A stretch of 64,000 nucleotides of DNA from Phycisphaeraceae bacterium (GCA_019636565.1 JAHBXG010000011.1:1-64000), one strand, 5' to 3'; numbered from the stretch's first letter, positions 27,555-37,527 are shown. The notes: generated by a model from the letters alone, not told the origin. Program-made: numbers and translations.

Positions 27555-29750
27555 ATGACCACGCCATCTCCCGAGGGATTGCCTGCACATATCGAGCCGC
27601 CATTCGGTACGGACCAGAAACCCGCCGCCATCGACGTGGCCAATCTGACTGATTTGATGGCGGGCATGACGCCCGAGCAGAAGGATCTGTACTGGTACAA
27701 GAACGTGTATCAAGGCGATCGCATGCCGCAGCTCACGTGGCGCGCGGTGCTGATGGGCGGCTTCCTCGGCATGTTGATGGCGGCGTCCAACCTTTACACG
27801 ACGCTGGCGATCGGCTGGGCCTTCGGCGTTGCCATCACAGCCTGCGTGATGTCGTACGTCATCTGGAACGGCATGCGCTTCGTGAGCGCCAACAAGCTGA
27901 GCCAGATGAGCATGCTCGAGAACAACTGCATGCAGTCCACCGCGTCCGCCGCGGGATACTCCACAGGATCCACCATCGCGACCATGTTCGGCGCGATGCT
28001 CCTGCTTTCCGATCCGGGGCCGGGAAAGACCAACGCCGACGTCGCGACCTGGAGCGTCATGAATCCCTGGGTCGTGGTTCTTTTCACGCTCTGCACGGGC
28101 CTGATGGGTGTGTTCCTCGCAGTCCCGCTCAAGCGTCAGATGATCAATCACGAGCAGCTGCGATTCCCCTCGGGCGTGGCCGCCGCCGAGACGCTGCGCA
28201 ATCTCTATAGCGAGAGCAAGGACGCCATCGCTCGCGCGTACGTGCTCATCGCCGGAATCGCTGCTGGAATCGTCGTCGGTATCCTCAACACCGACGAGGA
28301 CACGGCGAACAAGGTGCCGATTCTCGGCCGCTTCTTCAACTTCATGCGGACGCATCTCTTCGAGGTGCAGATCCCGGGCGCGGTGCCCGAGGCCGGCTTC
28401 TTCCAGATCGCCGGCAAGCAGCTCCAGGCGTTCAGCTACGAGCCCAACCTCCTGTACATCGGCGCGGGCATCATCACCCGCATGCGCGTTTGCCTCTCCA
28501 TGTTCGCCGGCTCGCTGCTTCTCTATCTGGTCGTCGGACCGTGGCTCATTTCAAAGGACATGGCGATGCCCGGCTCGGGCTGGTCCATGGTGAATGGCCA
28601 GGAAGTCTTCAGCGCCGCGAGCGCGACCCCGGGCGTGATCCGAAACATCGACCTGAACGGTTCAGGAACCGTGTTCCGCCTGACGACCTGGTCGCTCTGG
28701 GGCGGGACTGCCGTGATGGTCTTCGCGAGCCTTACTGCGCTGGCGCTCCAATGGAAGACGGTGCTCCGCGCCGTCACCGGCATCGGTGCTGATCGCAGCA
28801 CGGGCGGCGAACATACCGACGCCCTCAAGAAAGTCGAAGTTCCGCTCTCCTGGATGATTGCCGGCATGATCCCGATCACCATCGCGATGCTCGCCGTGCA
28901 GATCATGGCGTTCCACATTTCCTGGTGGGCGGGCCTCATCGCCATCGGCATGTCTTTCTTCCTCTCGCTTGTCGCCTGTCGCGCCACCGGCGAGACCGAC
29001 ACCACGCCTATCGGCGCCATGGGAAAGGTGATGCAGTTGCTCTTCGCGGGGCTTCACCCGGGACAAATCTTCCCGAACCTCGCCGCGGCCGGCATCGCCG
29101 CCAACAGCGCCAGTTCCTCGGCCGATCTGCTCACCGATCTCAAGAGCGGCTACCTGCTCGGCGCGAACGCAAGGCGCCAGTTCATCGCGCAGTTCTTCGG
29201 CGTGTTCTTTGGCACGCTTGCGATCGTGCCCGTTTGGTTCCTGATGGTTCCCAATCGCGCCGAATTGGAGAAATTCGCGGCACCCGCCACACGCCAGTGG
29301 GAAGCCGTTGCTCGTGTGCTCACCAAGGGAATCGACCAGTTGCCCGTGAGCGCGCAATATGCAATCCTGATTGGCGCTGCTGTGGGCATCCTGCTGCCGG
29401 TCATTGAGCGGCTGCTCCCGACGAAATACAAGACCTATGTTCCGTCGGCCATGGGGCTGGGCTTGAGCTGGGTTATTCCTTTCGCCAGCGCTCTGGGGTT
29501 CTTCCTCGGCGCCATCATCGGAAAAATCTGGGAACTCATCCACAAGTCCAGCGCCGAGCGATTCTCCGTAGCAACAGCCTGCGGAATCATCGCCGGTGAA
29601 TCGCTTATCAAAGCCCTCATCGCGATGACCGCGACCGCGCTCTTCCTGCTGAATTCCTCTTCATCCGCGCCCGCACCATCCGCCGCTCCGACCGCTGCCG
29701 TTCAGCCCGCTGGCCCGGCCTCCGCCCCTCCTGCGCCTCTTCCGAAGTAA
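27555..29750 (+). CDS. OPT family oligopeptide transporter (first copy)
   Basis: A 731-residue proton-coupled oligopeptide transporter-family protein with about 14-16 hydrophobic segments. Family blocks visible: PQLTWRAVLMGGFLGMLMAASNLYTTLAIGW, ENNCMQSTASAAGYSTGS, FPSGVAAAETL, and TDTTPIGAMGKVMQLLFAG. The C-terminus is a 30-residue Ala/Pro tail. The second OPT gene follows after 73 bp with the same N-terminal motif, so the two look like an ancient tandem duplication. Substrate unknown; bacterial members are little characterised. Confidence 0.93.
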   Translation: MTTPSPEGLPAHIEPPFGTDQKPAAIDVANLTDLMAGMTPEQKDLYWYKNVYQGDRMPQLTWRAVLMGGFLGMLMAASNLYTTLAIGWAFGVAITACVMSYVIWNGMRFVSANKLSQMSMLENNCMQSTASAAGYSTGSTIATMFGAMLLLSDPGPGKTNADVATWSVMNPWVVVLFTLCTGLMGVFLAVPLKRQMINHEQLRFPSGVAAAETLRNLYSESKDAIARAYVLIAGIAAGIVVGILNTDEDTANKVPILGRFFNFMRTHLFEVQIPGAVPEAGFFQIAGKQLQAFSYEPNLLYIGAGIITRMRVCLSMFAGSLLLYLVVGPWLISKDMAMPGSGWSMVNGQEVFSAASATPGVIRNIDLNGSGTVFRLTTWSLWGGTAVMVFASLTALALQWKTVLRAVTGIGADRSTGGEHTDALKKVEVPLSWMIAGMIPITIAMLAVQIMAFHISWWAGLIAIGMSFFLSLVACRATGETDTTPIGAMGKVMQLLFAGLHPGQIFPNLAAAGIAANSASSSADLLTDLKSGYLLGANARRQFIAQFFGVFFGTLAIVPVWFLMVPNRAELEKFAAPATRQWEAVARVLTKGIDQLPVSAQYAILIGAAVGILLPVIERLLPTKYKTYVPSAMGLGLSWVIPFASALGFFLGAIIGKIWELIHKSSAERFSVATACGIIAGESLIKALIAMTATALFLLNSSSSAPAPSAAPTAAVQPAGPASAPPAPLPK

Positions 29751-29823
29751 TCAGCAACCGGCGGCTCCCGGACCGGCAAAACGCGATCGAACTCCATCCC
29801 GATTCCCGTTCCAATCCAATCGC

Positions 29824-31854
29824 ATGGCTATCCCCTCACTCACCGACGAACAAGTCCGTACATGGTCCCGTGAACAAAAGGACCAGTGGTGGCTCGCCAA
29901 TGTTTTCCGGGGCAACATGCCCCAGTTGACGCTCCGCGCCGCGCTCACCGGCTTTGCGCTTGGCGGCATCCTCTCCGCGACCAATCTCTACGTCGGTGCG
30001 AAAACCGGCTGGACGCTCGGCGTCGGTCTCACCAGCGTCATTCTTTCCTTCGCCATGTATCGAGTCTTCGCGCGCCTGGGCGCGAAGGACATGACCATCC
30101 TCGAGAACAACTGCTCACAGTCCATCGCGACCGCCGCGGGATATATGACCGGCCCGCTCATCAGCGGCATGACCGCGTACATGTGGGTGCAGAATCAGTT
30201 GCTCCCCTGGTGGCAGATGCTGCTGTTCAACGTTGTGCTCTCGGTGCTCGGCGTCCTTGTCGCCTTCCCGATGAAGCGCCGCTTTATCAATGACGAGCAG
30301 CAGCCGTTTCCGGAGGGCCGAGCCTGCGGCGTTGTGCTCGACACGCTCTACACCGCCTCCGCCGAAGTCGGCATCTTCAAGGCCAAAGCCCTCGCTTATT
30401 CCGCCGCAGGTGCCGCGACTCTCGCTTTCCTGATGGGCGACAGTTACCTCAAAGCCCTTCACGCTTTGGCGCTGATGTTCAAGACCGGCGAAAAGTGGTC
30501 CGCCGTGCTCGTGAATTACAAAGAGAAACTCGCCGAAACGTGGCACATGCCGCACAGCGTCGAGGGGATTTACGACTGGCTCGCAAGCAAAGGAATGGAG
30601 CCGAAGATCGGCGGCATTCCGCTTCAGCAACTCGCGCTCACACCCGCGCTCGATCTCACCATGATCGGCGCCGGCGCGCTGATGGGCATCCGCTCGGCCA
30701 GCAGCCTGCTCCTGGGCATGTTCGTGAACTTCGCCATCATCGCACCGATCATGATCAACTACGGACAGATCGCGCCAAAGAGCGGCAGCCTGGCGGCCGG
30801 CGATGCGGTCTTCGGGCGCGTACAGATTCTGAACACCTGGTCGCTCTGGTGGGGCATCGTGATCATGGTGGTCGCTTCGCTCACGGCGCTCTTTGCCAAG
30901 CCGAAGGTGTTCATCGAGGCGTTCAAGGGCCTTACCGGCAAGCGCAAGGACTCGATCGACGTGGTTCGCCACATCGAACTGCCGCTGTGGGTTTCGTTCG
31001 TCGGGATTCCACTCGTCGGCGCAGTCGGCGTCTGGATGGCTCACGATTGGTTCGGGGTTTCCTGGATCTATGGCGCCTCGGCGATCCCGCTGATCATCAT
31101 CCTCACGCTGATTGCCGCGAGCAGCACCGCGCTCACGGGCACAACCCCGACCGGCGCGCTCTCGAAGATTCCGCAGTTCACCTACGGCGCTCTCGATCCG
31201 ACGCATCCCCCCACCAACCTCATGACGGGCGTCATGTGCGTGGAAGTTGCAAGCAACGCCTCCAACCTGCTGATGGACATCAAGCCTGGTTACATGCTCG
31301 GCGCCAAGCCCCGTCAGCAGGCCTGGGGCCACACCATCGGCATCATGGCGGGCGCGATGGCCAGCACCCCGCTCTTCTATGCGCTGTTCCTCTCGGACTA
31401 CAAACCCGGCGACTCCGTGCAGGAGCGAATGGTCACCAGCCAGTTCGGCTTTCCCTCGGCGCTCCAGTGGAAGGGTGTTTCCGAACTTGTCACTTCCATC
31501 TTTGGTGGCAAGAGCACCGAGTCGTTGCTCACGACATCCATCATCTGGTCGATGGTGATCGCCGCGATCGTCGGGCTGATCTTTGAAGTGCTCCGCATCA
31601 AGACCAGGGGCAAGTTCCCGATCAGCCCGCTGGCAATCGGATTGGGAGTCGTTGTGCCGCCGGAATCGACCATGGCCATGTTTGCCGGCGCCGCGTTCTT
31701 CTGGCTCATGCACAAGATCTATCACGCTCGCAAGGAAAGTTTCGGCCACAAACTCTGGATCGACACTCACGAGCCCATCTGCGCCGGCATCATCGCCGGC
31801 GCGGCGCTGGTTGGGATCGGCGATATCCTCGTCCGCGTCTTCCTTCTGAAATAG
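29824..31854 (+). CDS. OPT family oligopeptide transporter (second copy)
   Basis: A 676-residue paralogue of the preceding gene. Shared blocks are PQLTLRAALTGFALGGILSA, TILENNCSQSIATAAGYMTG, FPEGRACGVVLDTLY and TGTTPTGALSKIPQFTYG. It lacks the first copy's Ala/Pro tail and differs in the central loops, suggesting distinct substrates or a heteromeric partner. The family predicts about 15 TM segments in the inner membrane. Confidence 0.93.
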   Translation: MAIPSLTDEQVRTWSREQKDQWWLANVFRGNMPQLTLRAALTGFALGGILSATNLYVGAKTGWTLGVGLTSVILSFAMYRVFARLGAKDMTILENNCSQSIATAAGYMTGPLISGMTAYMWVQNQLLPWWQMLLFNVVLSVLGVLVAFPMKRRFINDEQQPFPEGRACGVVLDTLYTASAEVGIFKAKALAYSAAGAATLAFLMGDSYLKALHALALMFKTGEKWSAVLVNYKEKLAETWHMPHSVEGIYDWLASKGMEPKIGGIPLQQLALTPALDLTMIGAGALMGIRSASSLLLGMFVNFAIIAPIMINYGQIAPKSGSLAAGDAVFGRVQILNTWSLWWGIVIMVVASLTALFAKPKVFIEAFKGLTGKRKDSIDVVRHIELPLWVSFVGIPLVGAVGVWMAHDWFGVSWIYGASAIPLIIILTLIAASSTALTGTTPTGALSKIPQFTYGALDPTHPPTNLMTGVMCVEVASNASNLLMDIKPGYMLGAKPRQQAWGHTIGIMAGAMASTPLFYALFLSDYKPGDSVQERMVTSQFGFPSALQWKGVSELVTSIFGGKSTESLLTTSIIWSMVIAAIVGLIFEVLRIKTRGKFPISPLAIGLGVVVPPESTMAMFAGAAFFWLMHKIYHARKESFGHKLWIDTHEPICAGIIAGAALVGIGDILVRVFLLK

Positions 31855-31883
31855 ACGGTTTTTGCCGACAAATCAGGCCAAGA

Positions 31884-31913
31884 ACGAAGTTTCACAAAAA
31901 ATTGAAACTTCGT
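31884..31913. promoter_or_regulatory. 11-bp hairpin in OPT-mqnE gap
   Basis: ACGAAGTTTCA pairs with TGAAACTTCGT around the 8-nt loop CAAAAAAT. It starts 30 bp after the OPT stop and ends 23 bp before the mqnE start. No T-run follows, so it is either a 3'-end stabilising hairpin, an operator, or an element in the mqnE leader. Confidence 0.5.
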
Positions 31914-31936
31914 GTTCGACCCTCTATGGTTCTCCG

Positions 31937-33379
31937 ATGACCGCCACGCTCGAGCGTCGCCCTTCCGCTCCTTCCGCTGCCTCGCCCGGGCGGCCTTTGT
32001 TCGATGAACGGCTCAAGGCGATCCGCGCCAAAGTCGAAAAGGGCGAGCGCCTCTCGCTTGAAGACGGCGAACTCCTCTTCACCACGCCCGACATCTGGAC
32101 CGTGTGCGAATTGGCCGACACCGTCCGCCGCCGCTTGCACGGCGATACCGCATTCTACAACATCAACCGGCACCTGAACTACTCCAACGTCTGCGCGCTC
32201 TCCTGCAAGTTTTGCGAGTTCTATCGCAAGAAAGATGAGCCCGGCGCGTACACGCGCGACATGGAGTACGTGAAGAATCAAGTGCGCGAGGCCGTCGAGA
32301 ACGGCGCGACCGAGATGCACTCGGTCGGTGGCCTGCACCCATACCTGCCGTTCAGTTACTACACCGATCTCGTCAGCACCATCCGCGATACCGCTCGCTC
32401 GCTCGGCAGTGAACTGCACGTCAAGGCCTTCACCGCCGTCGAGATCGTGCATCTCGCCAAAATCGCCAAGGTCTACAAAGCCGATGATCGCGTCAGCGGC
32501 ATCCGCTTCGTTCTGGAGAAACTCAAAGAAGCCGGCCTCGGATCGCTCCCCGGTGGCGGCGCCGAAGTCTTCGACGATCGCGTTCACGACGAGGCGTACA
32601 AGGGCAAGATCCGCTCCGATGTCTGGCTCGATGTGCACCGTGTCGCGCACGACCTGGGCCTGAACACCAACGCGACCATCCTCTACGGTCACATCGAAGA
32701 CCGCCATGATCGCCTCGTACACATGGACATGCTGCGAAGGGCGCAGGATCGGGCGCTGGCGAACATGGGGTATGAGGGAGAAGTGGCAAAGGGGCAAAGG
32801 GGCAAAGGGGCAAAGGGAGAAGAAGAACCTGGTCACTTGGGGTATTCCGGCGATGAAGGCGCCGATGTTCCTGTAATCACATTGACACGCGACGGCACGC
32901 CTCTTCCTGAACACGTCGCATTCTCAAATTCATCAGTTTCCCATCCCTCCGCCCCTTTGCCCCTTTGCCCCTCTGCCCCTTCCCCCACAACCGGTTACTT
33001 CCAAACCATCATCCCCCTCCCCTTCTTCCCCGACGGCAGCGAACTTGAGCATCTGCCCGGACCCGCGGGGCTCGAAAATCTCCGCACATTGGCAATTTCG
33101 CGCCTCATGCTCGACAACTTCCCGCACGTCAAAGCCTTTTGGATCATGCAGACGCTGCCGATGGCGCAGCTCATGCTCCAATCAGGCGCCGACGACATCG
33201 ACGGCACGGTGGTCTGGTACGACATCACCAAGGTCGGTGGAAGTTCCACCCACCAGGAAGTCAACGTCTGGACGCTGCAGAAAGCCATCCGCGAGGCGGG
33301 GTTCAAGCCGGTCGAACGCGACACCCTCTATCGCCACGTTCAGCGATCAGGCAACAAGTGGAGTCCCGCCAATCGTTGA
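31937..33379 (+). CDS. mqnE: Aminofutalosine synthase MqnE, with a repeat-bearing insertion
   Basis: Radical SAM enzyme of the futalosine menaquinone pathway. The cluster motif is CALSCKFC (near 90-97) after NINRHLNYSNV. The C-terminal half (FQTIIPLPFFPDGSELEHLP...AFWIMQTLPMAQLMLQSGADD) is typical. Between the halves, residues about 283-352 are extra and low-complexity (AKGQRGKGAKGE at one end, SAPLPLCPSAPSPTT at the other). They are encoded by inverted arrays of an 8-bp repeat, and the reading frame is kept. The active-site halves are intact, so function is probably retained. The start is the ATG giving MTATLERRP, with no strong ribosome site. Confidence 0.9.
   Translation: MTATLERRPSAPSAASPGRPLFDERLKAIRAKVEKGERLSLEDGELLFTTPDIWTVCELADTVRRRLHGDTAFYNINRHLNYSNVCALSCKFCEFYRKKDEPGAYTRDMEYVKNQVREAVENGATEMHSVGGLHPYLPFSYYTDLVSTIRDTARSLGSELHVKAFTAVEIVHLAKIAKVYKADDRVSGIRFVLEKLKEAGLGSLPGGGAEVFDDRVHDEAYKGKIRSDVWLDVHRVAHDLGLNTNATILYGHIEDRHDRLVHMDMLRRAQDRALANMGYEGEVAKGQRGKGAKGEEEPGHLGYSGDEGADVPVITLTRDGTPLPEHVAFSNSSVSHPSAPLPLCPSAPSPTTGYFQTIIPLPFFPDGSELEHLPGPAGLENLRTLAISRLMLDNFPHVKAFWIMQTLPMAQLMLQSGADDIDGTVVWYDITKVGGSSTHQEVNVWTLQKAIREAGFKPVERDTLYRHVQRSGNKWSPANR
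32785..32977. repeat. Inverted arrays of GGCAAAGG inside mqnE
   Basis: Four head-to-tail copies of GGCAAAGG (32785-32816) face three copies of the reverse complement CCTTTGCC (32954-32977, the last with one change) across 137 bp. The whole could form a long stem or mark an inserted element. It lies in-frame within the coding sequence. Confidence 0.85.
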
Positions 33380-33413
33380 AAAGAGTTGGGTCAGCCAGCC
33401 GGGAACACTGACC

Positions 33414-34328
33414 ATGAGCAGGCCAATCTACGTCGAGATCACTATTCGGGGATCACTCGACGAGTTGTGGCGGCGAACACAAACTCCAGAACTGCACGAG
33501 CGTTGGGATCTTCGTTTCACGCACATTGAGTACTTGCCAAAGCTCGATGGCGGACCCCAGCGGTTTCTCTATGAAACCAGACTCGGCTTTGGACTCAAGA
33601 TCGCCGGACACGGAGAATCCGTCGGGGAACGCTCGGTCAACGGGCAGCCTTCGTCGGCTCTTCAGTTCTGGTCCGATGATTTCAAGTCGCTCATCATCCG
33701 GGGTTCGGGCTATTGGAAGTACGTCCGAATGGAAGGGGGGGCGATTCAGTTCCTGACTCTCTACGACTACCAGACTCGATGGGGTTTCGTCGGCAAATTG
33801 ATTGATAGCGCGGTCTTCCGCCCCTTAATCGGTTGGGCGACAGCGTGGAGCTTCGATCGCCTTCGGCTTTGGATTGAGCGAGATATCGATCCCACGCTCT
33901 CAGCGCTTCGCGCCGCCTCCGACGCGTTCTCCCGCCTCAGTCTCGCGTTCATATGGATCTATCAGGGGGCGATCCCGAAATTACTCCTGCAAGATCGCCG
34001 GGAAATCGAACTCGCCCGTGAAGCGTTGCCATCGCTCCCAATCAACGCGTCAGCGTTCGTCCTGTTTGCAGGATGTGCCGAGATCGTGCTTGGACTGTTG
34101 TACCTCGTTTTCTGGCGCAGACGTTCGATCTATGCAGTGGGAGCGTGCGCCCTCTTTGCCGTGACACTCCCCGCACTGTTCACTTCTCCAAGGCTCTTCA
34201 CCGAAGCGTTCAATCCAACGACACTCTGCGTTGCCATGTTCGCGCTCTCGCTCATCGGATGGGTTGCATGTCGCGATCTGCCGCGAACGGGACGATGCAG
34301 TCGCGCAAAACCCGAAGGCATCTCTTGA
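33414..34328 (+). CDS. SRPBCC plus DoxX-like membrane protein
   Basis: A 304-residue protein. The first 155 residues look like a START/SRPBCC ligand-binding fold (YVEITIRGSLDELWRRTQTPELHERWDLRF), and the C-terminal 130 residues contain four hydrophobic segments with the DoxX-like pattern (IWIYQGAIPKLLLQD...FAGCAEIVLGLLYLVFW). This fused architecture, followed directly by a DUF4166 gene, is a recurring pair whose function is not established. Base composition is less GC-rich than the flanking OPT and MFS genes, suggesting transfer. Confidence 0.78.
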   Translation: MSRPIYVEITIRGSLDELWRRTQTPELHERWDLRFTHIEYLPKLDGGPQRFLYETRLGFGLKIAGHGESVGERSVNGQPSSALQFWSDDFKSLIIRGSGYWKYVRMEGGAIQFLTLYDYQTRWGFVGKLIDSAVFRPLIGWATAWSFDRLRLWIERDIDPTLSALRAASDAFSRLSLAFIWIYQGAIPKLLLQDRREIELAREALPSLPINASAFVLFAGCAEIVLGLLYLVFWRRRSIYAVGACALFAVTLPALFTSPRLFTEAFNPTTLCVAMFALSLIGWVACRDLPRTGRCSRAKPEGIS

Positions 34329-35002
34329 CGTCCATTTACCAAATCGCAATGGGCAAGGAGTTCGACCGGCTGCACCCGATGATTCAGAAACGATTCGGCT
34401 TTTCCGCTGCGGACGGCGTCGCGTCTATCGGCCGCGGCAAGATGGACCGAATCTGGCGCGGCGCGTTCTACACTTTGCCGTTCCTCTACGTCGGCACGTG
34501 GCGACGAATCATGTTTCCGGACAATGGACGCGATATTCCGTTCACCATCCGAAACTACGCCTACGCCGACTCATTCGGTCGCGAGACCGTCACCTGGATC
34601 CGGAACTTCGACATCGGACCGGGACGCCGCTTCGATGCCACGATGATCTACAGCGAGAAACGCCGAAAGATCGTCGACTATCTCGGCACCCATCAGCACC
34701 TCGCCGTAGATCTCGACCTCTCAGCAGACACCGACGGCGGCATCCGAATCCGTTCCGGAGAACAGCGTCTTTACGAAAGTCTTATCGGCTTCCGATTTCC
34801 ATGCTTCTTCTCCGGAGTCGCCGACGTGCGCGAATGGTTTGACGATGCCAAAGGTAAGTTTGGCATCGAAGTCGTCGTCAACAACTCGGTGTGGGGACCG
34901 CTCTTCGGCTACAACGGATGGTTCGACGCCGAATGGATCAATTGCAAACCCGGCGAAGTTCCATCAGACGTCAAGCCACTGCGAGAAGAACGCCGCGAAT
35001 AG
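34295..35002 (+). CDS. DUF4166 domain protein
   Basis: About 235 residues. After a short basic N-terminus the DUF4166 pattern begins (SIYQIAMGKEFDRLHPMIQKRF) and continues through FPDNGRDIPFTIRNYAY, ETVTWIRNFDI and GIEVVVNNSVWGPLFGYNGWF. It overlaps the DoxX-like gene by about 34 bp. The start is uncertain: the ATG used here, a TTG overlapping the upstream stop with GAAGG before it, or an internal ATG 54 nt later. Function unknown; it probably works with the upstream gene. Confidence 0.72.
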   Translation: MQSRKTRRHLLTSIYQIAMGKEFDRLHPMIQKRFGFSAADGVASIGRGKMDRIWRGAFYTLPFLYVGTWRRIMFPDNGRDIPFTIRNYAYADSFGRETVTWIRNFDIGPGRRFDATMIYSEKRRKIVDYLGTHQHLAVDLDLSADTDGGIRIRSGEQRLYESLIGFRFPCFFSGVADVREWFDDAKGKFGIEVVVNNSVWGPLFGYNGWFDAEWINCKPGEVPSDVKPLREERRE

Positions 35003-35102
35003 GGATCGTATTCGTCGCAGTTCGTGCGGAGATTGCAACGGAACGACGGCCAGAGGCTAGAAGAGAGCCAACACTTGCTGGACTGCTTCTGCGTCGGTTG
35101 TC

Positions 35103-36413
35103 ATGGCTCAATCTTCAACCAATCACCACCCACCCGCAAAACACGATCCCTACTCCGCCCTGCGCCTTCCGAACTACCGCCTCTTCGCCGCGGGTTTCGT
35201 CACCTCCGCGACCGGCCTTCAGATGATGGGCATGGCGCTTGCTTGGGAAATCTACGAGCGTGCGAAGGCAGAGGAATTCTTCGGAAAAGACGGCGCCGCG
35301 CTCGCCCTGGGCTTCATCGGTCTCGCCCGCGCGCTGCCAGTCGTCGCGATGGCGCTGCCGGCGGGTTACGTCATCGATACCTTCGATCGCAAACACGTCC
35401 TCTTCCTGACGCAATCCGGCTTTGCCGTGATGGCCGCGCTCCTCGCGTTGGCTTCGTACTCCGCCGCCTCGCTCTGGCTGATGTTCCTGCTGATCACGCT
35501 ATCTGGTTGCGTTCGCTCCTTCAACGGGCCGACCCGCGCCAGCCTGCTACCCGATCTGGTTCCCGATCACATCTTCCCCAACGCCATCACCTGGAACAGC
35601 GGCATGTTTCAGGTCGCGGCCATCGCCGGCCCGCTCCTGGGCGGACTCATCATCGCTCGAACCCACCATGCATGGCCCGTCTACGCCATTTCAGCCATTC
35701 TCTGCTTTATTTTCGCGCTCACCACACTGGGTTTGAAACCCATCGCCCACCACACGTCCCGCGGCAAGATGTCCTTTGCCGGCATGCTCGACGGGCTCAG
35801 CCATCTCTGGCGCGAGCGCACCATCTTCGCGGTGATGACACTCGATCTTTTCGCGGTCCTTCTCGGCGGCGCGACCGGGCTGCTTCCGATTTATGCCAGC
35901 GAGATCCTCCACGTCGGCCCGGTCGGCTTGGGCTGGCTCAAGGCCGCTCCCTACATCGGCGCGGGCGTCATGGCCCTTTACCTTGCCTGGTTTCCGCTCA
36001 TCCGGCGCGCCGGCCCCGCCATGCTCTTCTCGATCGCCGGCTTTGGCGTGTGCACCATCGTCTTCGGGTTCTCCACCAGTTTTCTGCTTTCGATGACAAT
36101 GCTCATCACGCTCGGCGCACTCGACAGCGTTTCGATTGTGGTTCGGCACGTGCTCGTCCAACTCCGCACCCCGCGTCACCTGCGGGGCCGCGTCTCTTCT
36201 GTCAATAGTGTCTTTATCGAGTGCTCGAACGAACTCGGGTCCTTCGAGTCCGGCCTCGTCGCCAAGTTCTTCGGCCCGGTGGTGAGCGTCGTCAGCGGCG
36301 GCATCGGTACCATTCTCGTCGTCGTCGGTGTCGCCTGGCTTATTCCCGAGATCCGCCGCCTCGACCGCCTCCACGACAAGCCCATCGACCTCGCCGAAGA
36401 CGCTGGCAAGTAA
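35103..36413 (+). CDS. MFS transporter (EntS-like exporter family)
   Basis: A 436-residue major-facilitator protein with about 12 hydrophobic segments. N-terminal YSALRLPNYRLFAAGFVTSATGLQMMG, the loop motif GYVIDTFDRKHVLF (motif A-like, D-x-x-D-R-K) and the TPRHLRGRVSSVNSVFIECSNELG block match the exporter branch that includes enterobactin exporters. The substrate is unknown and no siderophore genes are nearby. It is about 100 bp from both neighbours. Confidence 0.87.
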   Translation: MAQSSTNHHPPAKHDPYSALRLPNYRLFAAGFVTSATGLQMMGMALAWEIYERAKAEEFFGKDGAALALGFIGLARALPVVAMALPAGYVIDTFDRKHVLFLTQSGFAVMAALLALASYSAASLWLMFLLITLSGCVRSFNGPTRASLLPDLVPDHIFPNAITWNSGMFQVAAIAGPLLGGLIIARTHHAWPVYAISAILCFIFALTTLGLKPIAHHTSRGKMSFAGMLDGLSHLWRERTIFAVMTLDLFAVLLGGATGLLPIYASEILHVGPVGLGWLKAAPYIGAGVMALYLAWFPLIRRAGPAMLFSIAGFGVCTIVFGFSTSFLLSMTMLITLGALDSVSIVVRHVLVQLRTPRHLRGRVSSVNSVFIECSNELGSFESGLVAKFFGPVVSVVSGGIGTILVVVGVAWLIPEIRRLDRLHDKPIDLAEDAGK

Positions 36414-36513
36414 GAAAGCCCCATAGCTGCTTCTGGCGCACCGCCCCGCTTCTCTCTATACTCGCCTCAGCAAGCCCGGAACAAGCCGGGCCGACAATCG
36501 CGGAGCCTTTTTC

Positions 36514-37527
36514 ATGCAGATTCCTCCCCCAGTCTGGTACGGCCTCGGCATCGTCGGCGCCGTCTTCATCCTCATCTTCATCGCGATCTTCTTCCAGTTC
36601 GCGGCACTCTGGTTCCAGGCCCTCCTCAGCAACGCCAGCGTTGGCATCTTCGATATGGTCGCGATGCGCTTCCGAAAGGTTGACGTCCGCACCATCGTCT
36701 ACAGCCGCATCCGCGCTGTGAAGGCGGGCATGGATATCCCCACCAACGCCCTTGAAACGCACTATCTCGCCGGCGGGCGCGTCCCCCATGTGATCAACGC
36801 CCTTGTTTCCGCCCAGAAGGCCAAGATCCCGCTCACGTGGGACGTCGCCACCGCGATCGACCTCGCCGGCCGCGACATCGTGGACGCGGTCCAGACCAGC
36901 GTGAACCCCAAGGTCATCGACTGCCCTGCTCAGAACGGCCCTCGGGCCACGATTGACGCCGTCGCCAAGGACGGCATCCAGCTCAAGTGCAAGGCCCGCG
37001 TCACCGTCCGGACCAACATTTCCCGACTTGTCGGCGGCGCCACCGAAGAAACCATCATTGCCCGCGTCGGTCAGGGCATCGTGTCCACGATCGGTTCCGC
37101 GGCAGACCACAAAGCCGTGCTCGAAAACCCCGACCAGATCTCCAAGACCGTCATGCGCTCCGGCCTCGACGCCGGCACCGCTTTCGAGATCCTCTCGATC
37201 GACATCGCCGACGTGGACGTCGGCGACAACATCGGCGCGAAGCTCCAGGGCGATCAGGCCCAGGCCGATAAGGCCCGCTTCCAGGCCGAAGCAGAAAAAC
37301 GCCGCGCCCTCGCGATGGCATTGGAGCAGGAAAACAAGGCCAAAATCCAGGAAAACCAGGCCATTGTTACGCTCGCGCAGGCCGAGGTGCCCAAAGCCCT
37401 CGCCGAAGCGCTCCGCATGGGAAAGATGGGCGTGATGGACTACTACCGCATGCAGAACGTGCAGGCCGACACAGCGATGCGCATGGGAATCGCGGGCGAT
37501 ACCGGCGCTCCGCCGCATCAGGGCTGA
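36514..37527 (+). CDS. floA: Flotillin-like protein FloA
   Basis: Scaffold protein of functional membrane microdomains, 337 residues. A membrane hairpin (about 7-35) is followed by the FloA core: [55 protein letters not shown] ([18 protein letters not shown]) and a flotillin helix rich in Ala/Glu/Gln ([20 protein letters not shown]). Length and sequence match Bacillus YqfA. Two NfeD proteins, the usual partners, lie 9-11 kb upstream on the same strand rather than adjacent. Confidence 0.93.
   Translation: MQIPPPVWYGLGIVGAVFILIFIAIFFQFAALWFQALLSNASVGIFDMVAMRFRKVDVRTIVYSRIRAVKAGMDIPTNALETHYLAGGRVPHVINALVSAQKAKIPLTWDVATAIDLAGRDIVDAVQTSVNPKVIDCPAQNGPRATIDAVAKDGIQLKCKARVTVRTNISRLVGGATEETIIARVGQGIVSTIGSAADHKAVLENPDQISKTVMRSGLDAGTAFEILSIDIADVDVGDNIGAKLQGDQAQADKARFQAEAEKRRALAMALEQENKAKIQENQAIVTLAQAEVPKALAEALRMGKMGVMDYYRMQNVQADTAMRMGIAGDTGAPPHQG

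Noticed and set aside
32785..32977. CRISPR-like repeats in mqnE
   Set aside because: The unit is 8 bp, without spacers, and the two arrays are in inverted orientation inside a conserved gene.
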